Below, piece by piece: positions 1 through 7,158 of a stretch of 64,000 bases of DNA (the first letter of the stretch is position 1; each line of letters starts with the position of its first letter). The stretch covers positions 1,240,001-1,304,000 of the forward strand of contig NZ_CP094974.1 of the NCBI RefSeq assembly GCF_022869805.1. The letters are read 5' to 3'. A model generated the notes under the pieces. That model searched no databases, was not told the DNA's origin, and saw only the letters and a list, made by a program, of their open reading frames with translations. The position numbers were made by a program, and so were the translations under genes. Origin of the DNA: Halosolutus halophilus. Lineage in GTDB: Archaea; Halobacteriota; Halobacteria; Halobacteriales; Natrialbaceae.

Positions 1-80
1 AGTCCCACCCGGGCGGCGGACCGGACGGTGCTGTGGAACGCGGAGCGGACTCGTTCGATTCGATGGAGCTTACACGATGA
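1..80 (+). CDS. 3' end of an upstream cobalamin-operon gene (partial)
   Basis: The third forward frame is open from the left edge and ends with TGA at 78-80. The last residues read PDGAVERGADSFDSMELTR. The stop overlaps the ATG of cbiG in an ATGA arrangement, as expected for coupled genes in one operon. In haloarchaeal cobalamin clusters the gene before cbiG is often a methyltransferase such as cbiF, so that is the likely identity, but the visible tail carries no diagnostic motif. The identity is inferred only from position. Confidence 0.5.
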   Translation, partial: SHPGGGPDGAVERGADSFDSMELTR

Positions 81-1075
81 GTTCAGGAACCGAGAACGCG
101 GATACGACGGACGATGCGGAATCGGACTCCGACGGTGGACACTGTTCCACGCCGGATTCGGACGGCGAAGTCGCCGAGGAGATCGCGATCGTCTCCTTCG
201 GACGGAAGATGGAAACCGCCGAGGAGATCAGGGACGAGATCGGTGATCGCTACGAGGCGATCGAGATCCTCGAGTACCACGGCGACGTCTTCGAGGAGTA
301 CTGGGGGAAGTACGACTGTTTCGTCGGCCTGATGGCCTCCGGGATCGCGATGCGAAAGACGGCCCACCTGCTCGAGGACAAGTGGGACGACCCCGCGATC
401 TGCGTCGTCGACGAGGAACTGACGTGGGCCATCCCGATCACGGGCGGCCACCACGGTGCGAACCAGGTCGCACGGGACCTGGCGACGATGGGTGCCGTCC
501 CGGCGATGACCACCGCCTCGGAGGCGGCGGGCAAGCAGGGCGTCGAGTCCCGCGCGAAGGCGATGGACGCCCACGTCGTCAACGGCGACTCGACGGTGAA
601 GACGAACCTCGCCGTCCTCGACGAGAACCTCGGTCCTGTGGCCCGACTCGACGGGCCGAAGGCCGTCCTCGTCGGGGACGACGTGACCGTCCTCAAGCGC
701 AACGAGGACGAGGGGTGCGTCCTCGGTACCGGCAGCGTCTCCGGCGCGAGCAAGGAGTCGTTCATCGCCGCGTGGGAGGATGCACTCGATCGGACCGACT
801 ACGACTTCGAGGACGTGGAGTTCGTCGGAACTGCAACCCGGAAGGAAGACGAGGAGGGACTGTTCGAGGCGGCCCAGGAACTCGATCTCGGCGTGGTCGC
901 GTTCGACAAGGAGACCCTGCTCGACCACGAGGGGCCGACGCCCTCCAAATCGAAGGAGTTGATCGGCTGGCCGGGCGTCTCCGAGGCCTCCGCTATCGCG
1001 GGCGGGGCCGAACAGGAACTCGTCCTCGAGAAGATCAGCTACGAGAACGAGGTCACGGTGGCGATCGGTCGATGA
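77..1075 (+). CDS. cbiG: Cobalt-precorrin-5A hydrolase CbiG
   Basis: A 332-residue protein. CbiG opens the delta-lactone of cobalt-precorrin-5A and releases acetaldehyde during anaerobic corrin-ring contraction in the cytosol. Visible support: the N-terminal domain segment IAIVSFGRKMETAEEI, the GLMASGIAMR and ITGGHHGANQVARDLA segments typical of the central region, and a C-terminal CbiG domain with GTGSVSGASKE, VGTATRKEDEEGL and ELIGWPGVSEASA. The first 35 residues are an acidic Ser/Asp/Glu extension of haloarchaeal type. The start at 77 is supported by the ATGA overlap with the preceding frame. The stop overlaps the start of the next gene, so translation is probably coupled through the cbi operon. 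Confidence 0.93.
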   Translation: MSSGTENADTTDDAESDSDGGHCSTPDSDGEVAEEIAIVSFGRKMETAEEIRDEIGDRYEAIEILEYHGDVFEEYWGKYDCFVGLMASGIAMRKTAHLLEDKWDDPAICVVDEELTWAIPITGGHHGANQVARDLATMGAVPAMTTASEAAGKQGVESRAKAMDAHVVNGDSTVKTNLAVLDENLGPVARLDGPKAVLVGDDVTVLKRNEDEGCVLGTGSVSGASKESFIAAWEDALDRTDYDFEDVEFVGTATRKEDEEGLFEAAQELDLGVVAFDKETLLDHEGPTPSKSKELIGWPGVSEASAIAGGAEQELVLEKISYENEVTVAIGR

Positions 1076-1953
1076 GCGGGAGTGAGAGCGAGTCGACGGG
1101 CCCGACGGCCGGCGGCACCCCCGACGACCACGGCACCCTCTACGTCGTCGGCATCGGACCCGGCCTGCCGGACCACATGACCGCGAAAGCAAAGCGGGTC
1201 ATCGAATCAGCGGACGTCGTTATCGCCTCGAGTCTCTACCAGGAGTTCCTGCGCGACGACGGGACCGTCCCGTCGGAGGAGGCGACCGACGAGGACGGCA
1301 TCGCGACCCGAGACGACGGCTTCGAACAGGAGATCGTCCGCTCGACGATGGGCCGACAGATCGAACTCGCCCGTGCGGCGTTCGACTACGTCCGCGAAGG
1401 GAAGGACGTCGCCCACGTCTCGGGTGGCGATCCCTCGGTCTACGGCAAGTCGGACCTGATCTTCAAGATGGCCGAGGAGGACGACGCGACGGACGTGCCG
1501 ATCGGGATCGTCCCCGGCCTCACCGCTGCGCTGGGCGGGGCGGCCAACGTCGGCGCGCCGCTGTGCAACGACTTCTGTACGGTCTCGCTGTCGGACAAGT
1601 GGCGCGGCTGGGACGAGATCGAGGAGAAACTGCGGGCGGCCGCAGTTTCGGACTTCGTGATCGTCCTCTACAACTGCTGGCGAAACTACGAGAAAGCGGT
1701 CGAGATCGTCCGCGAGGAGCGGACCGACGACGCCTACGTGGCCATCGTCAACGACGCCGGACGCGAAGACGCCGGCCGGAACGGCGAGAGCCAATTCGTC
1801 ACCACCCTCGGCGAGGCCGCCGACCACGACGACAGGGTGTCGGGGATGGGGACCTCGCTGATCATCGGCAACCACGAGACCGAAACCTGGCGCAACGACG
1901 ATCGAACGTACCTCGTCACCCCGCGCGGCGGGCGCGACGTCGACGATTTCTGA
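1072..1953 (+). CDS. cbiH: Precorrin-3B C17-methyltransferase family protein (first CbiH copy)
   Basis: A 293-residue SAM-dependent methyltransferase of the tetrapyrrole (CbiH/CobJ) family, which methylates C17 and drives ring contraction of the cobalt-precorrin. Motifs: VVGIGPGLPDHMTAKA near the N-terminus (SAM-binding P-loop-like segment), VAHVSGGDPSVYGKSD, IVPGLTAALGGAANVGAPL with a following SLSDKW segment, and a C-terminal RTYLVTPRGG. The open frame extends far upstream inside cbiG, but the ATG at 1072 overlaps the cbiG TGA and gives the normal family N-terminus after a short acidic leader. A second CbiH-type gene follows 14 bp downstream. The two are diverged paralogues, so one may act on a different precorrin; which one is the true C17 enzyme cannot be told here. 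Confidence 0.88.
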   Translation: MSGSESESTGPTAGGTPDDHGTLYVVGIGPGLPDHMTAKAKRVIESADVVIASSLYQEFLRDDGTVPSEEATDEDGIATRDDGFEQEIVRSTMGRQIELARAAFDYVREGKDVAHVSGGDPSVYGKSDLIFKMAEEDDATDVPIGIVPGLTAALGGAANVGAPLCNDFCTVSLSDKWRGWDEIEEKLRAAAVSDFVIVLYNCWRNYEKAVEIVREERTDDAYVAIVNDAGREDAGRNGESQFVTTLGEAADHDDRVSGMGTSLIIGNHETETWRNDDRTYLVTPRGGRDVDDF

Positions 1954-1967
1954 GAAACCAGACGATC

Positions 1968-2924
1968 ATGAGCACGGACACCAACGCGGACGCTGACGCC
2001 GAATCGACATCCAAATGCGGCGCGTCTTCGAACGGCGAGAGCAGCGAAGCGAGCGCCGAGAGCTCGAGTTCGAAGTGCGGGGCCGCGAGTGCCGACGACG
2101 AGACCTCGAACGAGCAGGAGGTCGGCGCGACGATCGACGACTTCGACGCCGAACCCGGCCAGCTAACGGCCGTCGGGCTCGGTCCCGGTCATCCGGAGGG
2201 AATGACCGAGCGGGCGAAGACCGCACTGCTCGAGGCCGATCACATCGTCGGCTACACGACTTACATCGAACTGATTCCGGACGAAATCACCGAGGCGGCC
2301 GATGACATCTACGACACGCCGATGTGCGGCGAAGTCTCCCGCACGGAGGAGTCGATCGATCGCGCGCTCGCGGGCAACGACGTGGCGATCGTCGGCAGCG
2401 GCGACCCCAACGTCTACGCACTCGCGGGCCTCGCGCTCGAGATCCTCGAGTCCAAGGGGGCGACGGCGTCGATGGTCGACTTCGACGTGGTGCCGGGCGT
2501 CCCGGCGGCCCAGTCCTGTGCGGCTCGGCTGGGCGCGCCGCTCGTGAACGACACCGTCTCGGTCTCGCTGTCGGACCACCTCGTCCCGATGCCGGAGATC
2601 GAGTCGCGCCTCCACGCGGTGGCCAGCGAAACCTTCACCATCACGATCTACAACCCCTGGAGCCGCAAGCGCCGGGAGAACTTCGAGAAGGCCTGCGAGA
2701 TCCTGCTCACCCACCGCGATCCCGACACGCCGGTCGGCATCGTCCACGGGGCCGGCCGCGAGGACGAGCAGGTGATGCTCACCGAACTCGGCGACCTCGA
2801 GGACCTGGGCGAACACGAAATCGTCGACATGACGACGACGATCGTCGTCGGCACCGAGGACACCTACGTCTGGGACGACCGGATGGTCACGCCGCGCGGC
2901 TACGAGACGAAGTACGAGTACTAG
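1968..2924 (+). CDS. cbiH: Precorrin-3B C17-methyltransferase (second CbiH copy, Cys-containing N-terminal extension)
   Basis: A 318-residue paralogue of the gene just upstream. Family motifs: TAVGLGPGHPEGMTERAK, VAIVGSGDPNVYALAG, VVPGVPAAQSCAARLGAPL, then SLSDHLVPMPEIESRL, FTITIYNPWSRKRRENF and a C-terminal RMVTPRGYETKYEY. These match canonical CbiH/CobJ more closely than the first copy. The start is the ATG at 1968, right after the upstream stop. The open frame upstream of it overlaps the first copy and is not needed. Residues 1-60 form a Ser/Glu/Asp-rich extension with two SKCG tetrapeptides, outside the methyltransferase fold; these cysteines could bind metal or be redox active, which is inference. 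Role: C17 methylation and ring contraction in anaerobic cobalamin synthesis. Confidence 0.88.
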   Translation: MSTDTNADADAESTSKCGASSNGESSEASAESSSSKCGAASADDETSNEQEVGATIDDFDAEPGQLTAVGLGPGHPEGMTERAKTALLEADHIVGYTTYIELIPDEITEAADDIYDTPMCGEVSRTEESIDRALAGNDVAIVGSGDPNVYALAGLALEILESKGATASMVDFDVVPGVPAAQSCAARLGAPLVNDTVSVSLSDHLVPMPEIESRLHAVASETFTITIYNPWSRKRRENFEKACEILLTHRDPDTPVGIVHGAGREDEQVMLTELGDLEDLGEHEIVDMTTTIVVGTEDTYVWDDRMVTPRGYETKYEY

Positions 2925-2926
2925 CC

Positions 2927-3193
2927 ATGCCACGATACGAAGTCACCATCGAGAAGGAGGCCTGCGACGGCATCTTCGCCTGCCTGACCCGCGATCCGCG
3001 GTTCGTCGAGGGCGACGACGGTCTCGCGACGATCGAGCCCGGAGCGGATCCGGTCTACGACTGCGAAGGCACGGTCACGGACACCGACGATCGCGTCGTC
3101 GCGACGTTCGACGACGATCGGATCGACGAGGCGAGACAGGCCGCGGCGGCCTGTCCGACGGACGCGATCGTCGTCGAGGAGGCGGGCGAATGA
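2927..3193 (+). CDS. Small [3Fe-4S]-type ferredoxin in the cobalamin operon
   Basis: An 88-residue soluble ferredoxin. The cluster motif reads CDGIFAC followed near the C-terminus by CPTDAI. The second cysteine of the usual CxxCxxC is replaced by Ile, leaving the C-x5-C ... CP pattern expected for a [3Fe-4S] cluster. A further Cys sits mid-protein (VYDCEG) and could instead act as a fourth ligand. The start ATG at 2927 lies 2 bp after the cbiH stop, and the gene overlaps the next one by 4 bp. The position inside the operon suggests electron donation to a corrin-pathway step, such as cobalt reduction or a CbiH-type reaction; this is inferred from context only. Confidence 0.8.
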   Translation: MPRYEVTIEKEACDGIFACLTRDPRFVEGDDGLATIEPGADPVYDCEGTVTDTDDRVVATFDDDRIDEARQAAAACPTDAIVVEEAGE

Positions 3194-3903
3194 GCGACGT
3201 CGTAGCGGACGGGCGTGACCGCGAGATCGAGGTGCCCGCCGACCCGCTCGCGGGCCACCCTGCGACGGCGTACTTCTGGGGTCACGTCGCGGGCAGTGGC
3301 GAGGTGTCCAGTACAGGTATCGGCGTCGTCACCGGCGACGAGGAGTCGGCACAGGTACTCGCGGCGATCGCCGGCGGCGACGTCGAGCAAGAGACGACCA
3401 CTCGCGAGTACGCCCGCGACACATCGATTACTCGCACCGAAGACGAGTACACGCTCTCGATCGGCGCTAATGAGGGCGAGGACGACGACCCCGCCGGACT
3501 CCTCGGCCGCGGCGGCGGGATCGGCCTTCCAGTCGACGGACGGGGTAACTACCGCTTCGGGGCCTTCGCCGAGTACGATCGGGAACTGCTCCGGGGCCTG
3601 TTCGAGGGCTGTGGAACGATCTGTTTCAAGTCCTCCAGCGGCACTGTGGGAATCTCGTTCGTCCACGACGATCGCGACCTGCTCGAACTCGTCCAGGAGT
3701 TGATCGCCGACTGTCCGATTTCGGCCCCGATGGGCGACCTCTCGGAGACCTCCTCGGGTGGCTCCTGGTTCGGCATCGACGACGACGCCGCACCCGAGTT
3801 CGGAACGTGGCTGTACGAGAACTGCGAAGAGACCGGCCTGTTCGCACCGAGCCGCCGCAAACTCGAGCGGAGCCTCGAACGGGCCGAGTCTGACGACCCA
3901 TAG
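3190..3903 (+). CDS. Cobalamin-operon protein with two degenerate LAGLIDADG-like motifs
   Basis: A 237-residue protein without an assigned function. Two segments resemble LAGLIDADG helices: YFWGHVAGSGEVS near residue 26 and LLRGLFEGCGTICF near residue 136, each followed by strand-rich sequence and a helix (DRDLLELVQELIADCPI after the second). The acidic residue that coordinates the catalytic metal is Ser in the first motif and Cys in the second, so nuclease activity is not expected. The start overlaps the ferredoxin stop (ATGA), placing it firmly in the operon. By analogy with WhiA, a domesticated LAGLIDADG protein, it may bind nucleic acid, or it may be a pathway protein on the same scaffold. 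The fold assignment is my inference from motif spacing. Confidence 0.75.
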   Translation: MSDVVADGRDREIEVPADPLAGHPATAYFWGHVAGSGEVSSTGIGVVTGDEESAQVLAAIAGGDVEQETTTREYARDTSITRTEDEYTLSIGANEGEDDDPAGLLGRGGGIGLPVDGRGNYRFGAFAEYDRELLRGLFEGCGTICFKSSSGTVGISFVHDDRDLLELVQELIADCPISAPMGDLSETSSGGSWFGIDDDAAPEFGTWLYENCEETGLFAPSRRKLERSLERAESDDP

Positions 3904-3914
3904 CGTATTCCACG

Positions 3915-5138
3915 ATGAGCACACCCGACGACACCACGTCCACGACGTTCGACGACGAGGCAGTCCTGCTGGTGGGACACGGCTCCCGCAGGGAGAGGTC
4001 CAACGAACAGGTACGTGAACTGGCCGCCGACCTCGAGTCGCGCCTGGGAATCCCGGTCGACGCGGCGTTCCTCGAACTCGCGGAACCGGCGCTCGACGAT
4101 GCGTTCGCCGAACTCGCGACGATCGCCTCGCAAGTCACGGTCGTCCACTGTTCGCTGTTCGCCGCGAGCCACGTCAAGAACGACGTGCCGCTGGCGATCG
4201 ACCAGGCTCGCGCGGCCCACGACGTCGAGATCAACAACGGCTCGCACCTGGGGATCCACCCCGCGATCGTCGACCTGCTCGACGATCGGGCCGCCGCGGT
4301 CGAACGCGAACTCGGCGTCGATCGCGAGGCCGACGACGTCGCGGTCGTCCTCTGCGGGCGCGGGTCGAGCGATCCGGACGCGAACGGGGACGTCCACAAA
4401 CTGGCTCGCCTGCTGTACGAGGGACGCGACTTCGATCGCGTGGAGGCGTCGTTCGTCGGCGTGACGGAGCCGACGCTCGAGGAGACGCTGCACGGGCTCT
4501 CGAAACACCGGCCGGACGCGGTCGTCGTCCTGCCGTACATGCTCGGCGACGGCGTGCTCACCGGGCGCGTCCGCGACTGGACGGCGGACTTCGACGACGG
4601 CTATCCGTACGTCGACGCGCTGGCCGGCGATCCGCTCGGGACCGACTCGCGGCTGCTCGACGTCTTCGCCGATCGGTGGCAGGCGGCCCGGACGGGCAGC
4701 GTCGAAATGTCCTGTGATACCTGCAAGTACAAAGTCGACCTCGAGGGCTACGAGGAGGACGTCGGCGGCGCACGCGCGATGTTACGCGCGCTCGCCCATC
4801 AGGAGGCTCACGCCGATCGGGACGACGTCGACGACGAGCCGCACAGCCACGACGCGCCGGCGAACCACGTCGCGGTGTGTACGAACCGGACCTGCGCCGA
4901 GATGGGATCGCCAGCGGTGATCGAACGACTCCGGCAGGCGGCCCGCGACTCCGACCACTGCGACGCCCGCATCGCGCGATCGTCCTGTCTCGGTCGCTGC
5001 GGCGACGGGCCGATGGTCGCGGTCTATCCCGACGGGATCTGGTACGGCGACGTCGGCCCCGACGACGCCGAGCGGATCGTCGCCGACCACCTCGATCGCG
5101 ATCGGATCGTCGGCGATCTCGTCGATCAGACGCTGTAG
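3915..5138 (+). CDS. cbiX: Sirohydrochlorin cobaltochelatase CbiX (CbiXL-like) fused to a [2Fe-2S] thioredoxin-like ferredoxin
   Basis: A 407-residue multidomain protein that inserts cobalt into sirohydrochlorin at the start of anaerobic cobalamin synthesis. Residues 12-250 hold tandem chelatase halves. The first keeps VGHGSR and FAASHVKND histidines; the second has CGRGSSD and MLGDGVLTGR and lacks them, so one active site is expected. Residues 264-269 read MSCDTC, the MxCxxC iron-sulfur motif known from long CbiX (CbiXL). A His/Asp-rich linker follows. From about residue 315 there is a thioredoxin-like ferredoxin domain with VCTNRTC and SSCLGRC cysteines, DGIWYGDVGPDDA and a terminal helix. 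The ATG at 3915 lies 12 bp after the previous stop, so it is probably cotranscribed. Fusion of chelatase and ferredoxin suggests redox control or electron delivery at the cobalt step. Confidence 0.9.
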   Translation: MSTPDDTTSTTFDDEAVLLVGHGSRRERSNEQVRELAADLESRLGIPVDAAFLELAEPALDDAFAELATIASQVTVVHCSLFAASHVKNDVPLAIDQARAAHDVEINNGSHLGIHPAIVDLLDDRAAAVERELGVDREADDVAVVLCGRGSSDPDANGDVHKLARLLYEGRDFDRVEASFVGVTEPTLEETLHGLSKHRPDAVVVLPYMLGDGVLTGRVRDWTADFDDGYPYVDALAGDPLGTDSRLLDVFADRWQAARTGSVEMSCDTCKYKVDLEGYEEDVGGARAMLRALAHQEAHADRDDVDDEPHSHDAPANHVAVCTNRTCAEMGSPAVIERLRQAARDSDHCDARIARSSCLGRCGDGPMVAVYPDGIWYGDVGPDDAERIVADHLDRDRIVGDLVDQTL

Positions 5139-5193
5139 GAGGAGCATCGCTCCCCTGACACACGACCACCGACACGAATTACCACAAACACAC

Positions 5194-5565
5194 ATGAGCT
5201 GTCACGAAATCGAAGCGCTACGACTCGGACTGATGACCGTCCTCGGCGTCGGGGACGTTAGCACCCGCGACCACGCGGAGAAGGAACTCGAGGGCCACCT
5301 CGAGGGACCGATCGAGGGCCTCGCAAACGCCGAGAGCCTCACCGAGATCCAGCGCCACCTCGACGCGGCGCTGGTCGACCTCGAAGCGGAGGTCGCGACG
5401 ATGGATAGCCAGGACCCGGCGTACGACTACACCCGCGGCAGATTGCTCGAGGTCCGCAACGCCGAGCGGACGGTCCGGCGACTGATCGTGCAGGGGGAGA
5501 GCATCGTCGACGGCCTCGGCGAGACCCACGACACCCTCCACGAAACGTTCCCCGTAGCGGAGTGA
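5194..5565 (+). CDS. DUF3209 family protein
   Basis: A 123-residue protein that begins MSCHEIEALRLGLMTVLGV and is almost entirely helical in character (long runs of Leu/Glu/Arg/His without membrane segments). I recognise it as the haloarchaeal DUF3209 family, which has no known biochemical role but repeatedly accompanies cobalamin genes. The early Cys-His pair (SCHE) could be a metal ligand, but that is speculative. The gene lies 55 bp after cbiX and its stop is followed 2 bp later by the beta-propeller ATG, so the three are probably one transcript. A helical accessory subunit or cobalt/corrinoid carrier would fit the position. Confidence 0.75.
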   Translation: MSCHEIEALRLGLMTVLGVGDVSTRDHAEKELEGHLEGPIEGLANAESLTEIQRHLDAALVDLEAEVATMDSQDPAYDYTRGRLLEVRNAERTVRRLIVQGESIVDGLGETHDTLHETFPVAE

Positions 5566-5567
5566 CC

Positions 5568-6878
5568 ATGGCGAGATCCGAATCCGACACCGAAGCCGGG
5601 ACCGATCGCGTCGGGGAATTCCGTCGAATCCCCCTCGGCGACGTCGAGACCGCGCGGAGTCGCCACATGTGGACCCGATCGGCCGTCCACGTCACCGACG
5701 AGGTCGTCCTCGCGGGGGAGTGGGATGGCACCGTCACCGCGTTCGATGCCGGCTCGCTCGAGACGCGGTGGACGACTGTCCACCCCGATCACGCGGTCGG
5801 GATCGCGACGCTCGCTGGCGGGGACGGGACCGAGAACGTGAGCGACGCCGACACGGTCGTCGTCGCCGGTCGCGGTGACACGGGGGCGATCGTGGCCTAC
5901 GACGCCGAAACCGGGAGCCAGCAGTGGCGCTACGACACCGTCGACGACGTCGGCGACCCGATCATGAATACCGTCTTTTACCTGCCGTACGTCGTCGCGA
6001 TCGAGACTGCCGGAACGGGCGAGGACGCACGGTTCTACGCCGCGACTCGACGGTACGAACGGGATGGCGATGATCGGCGCTGGTACAGCACCGTCCTCGC
6101 GATCGGCGTCGACGGTACCGTTCGCTGGCGGTACGAGACCGACGCGTCCCCGATCGCGATCGATCTCGACGACGCCGGAGAACAGTTGGCTGTCGGCTAC
6201 AACCGCTGTCTGGGCGACCACGATCACGGGCTGGTCGTCCTCGACGCGGCGACCGGCGACCCCGAGTGGTCGTGGGACCCCGGCACGCCGTGCGATCGGC
6301 GCGTCGGTGACGTTTCCTTCGACGGCGATCGGATCGCGGTCGCGAGCCACGGGGACAAGCGCGGCTACCTGCTCGGGCCGGGCGGTGCCGAGCAGTGGCG
6401 GGTCGACCTCGGGGTCGAGACGGACGTCGACGGGGAGACGCTGTACGCCTATCCGAACCACGTTTTCGCCAACGACGGCCGCGTCGCGTTCGTGACCGGC
6501 AACACCTACGCTGAAGAGAGTCGGGAGACCGAGAACCGGCATCCGAACGAACACCGCATCGCGGCCTTCGACGTCGAGGGGGACCCCGCGTGGGACGACG
6601 CGGTCCGCGGCTTCGTCCACGGACTCGACGTCGGCGATGGGACGATCGTCGCGCCCTGCGCGCAGAATTTCCGAGTGCGGGACCCCGAGACTCACGCCGT
6701 CCGCTGGTTCGACCTCGAGACGGGAACCGGCGGCGACGGTCGATTCGACGGAATCGCGACCGCGGCCGCCGTCCATGACGGGACGGTCGCGGTCATCGAG
6801 GAACCCGTCGGGTACCACGACGAGGGCGAGACGCGCGGCGAGTACGTGCTTCACGTCGGCCCGATCGAAAGTAACTGA
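5568..6878 (+). CDS. PQQ-type beta-propeller protein at the end of the cobalamin operon
   Basis: A 436-residue protein built of repeated strand blocks with a Trp-containing repeat of the PQQ/BamB type: VVLAGEWDGTVTAFDAGSLE, AIVAYDAETGSQQWRYDT, GLVVLDAATGDPEWSWDPG, and others spaced about 45-60 residues apart. No signal peptide or membrane segment is visible, so it is predicted to be cytosolic, unlike BamB. A GTG at 5562 overlaps the DUF3209 stop, but the ATG at 5568 is the better start. Its role in cobalamin synthesis is unknown; a scaffold for the pathway enzymes is one option. The N-terminal RIPLGDVETARSRHMWTRS segment comes before the propeller. Transcription probably ends in the following 160-bp gap. 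Confidence 0.75.
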   Translation: MARSESDTEAGTDRVGEFRRIPLGDVETARSRHMWTRSAVHVTDEVVLAGEWDGTVTAFDAGSLETRWTTVHPDHAVGIATLAGGDGTENVSDADTVVVAGRGDTGAIVAYDAETGSQQWRYDTVDDVGDPIMNTVFYLPYVVAIETAGTGEDARFYAATRRYERDGDDRRWYSTVLAIGVDGTVRWRYETDASPIAIDLDDAGEQLAVGYNRCLGDHDHGLVVLDAATGDPEWSWDPGTPCDRRVGDVSFDGDRIAVASHGDKRGYLLGPGGAEQWRVDLGVETDVDGETLYAYPNHVFANDGRVAFVTGNTYAEESRETENRHPNEHRIAAFDVEGDPAWDDAVRGFVHGLDVGDGTIVAPCAQNFRVRDPETHAVRWFDLETGTGGDGRFDGIATAAAVHDGTVAVIEEPVGYHDEGETRGEYVLHVGPIESN

Positions 6879-7158
6879 CCCGTTCGATCGTCGCGGGAGT
6901 CCGTTTCACTCTCGACACGGTCACCCGTTCCGATAGCCGATCTATCAGGCCGTCGAGGAGGTCCGGATCTCGAGTTTTTCGAACAGTCGCACACGCAAGG
7001 GAAACCACCACAACGCTGTCTCTCGTCTGTGTTCTCGAATAATGACAGCGGGACTAGAAGATAACGGCAGCGAGGAATGTCCGGATCCCGTGGAGGTCGG
7101 ATCCACCTCGAGCCGTCACGACGAGGCCGATCGGTGGGCCCAGTCTTCCCGACGGGTA

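Noticed and set aside
3190-3903. Active homing endonuclease or intein
   Set aside because: Both metal-binding acidic residues are replaced (Ser and Cys), the gene is a normal operon member with overlaps on both sides of the cluster logic, and no splicing junctions are seen.
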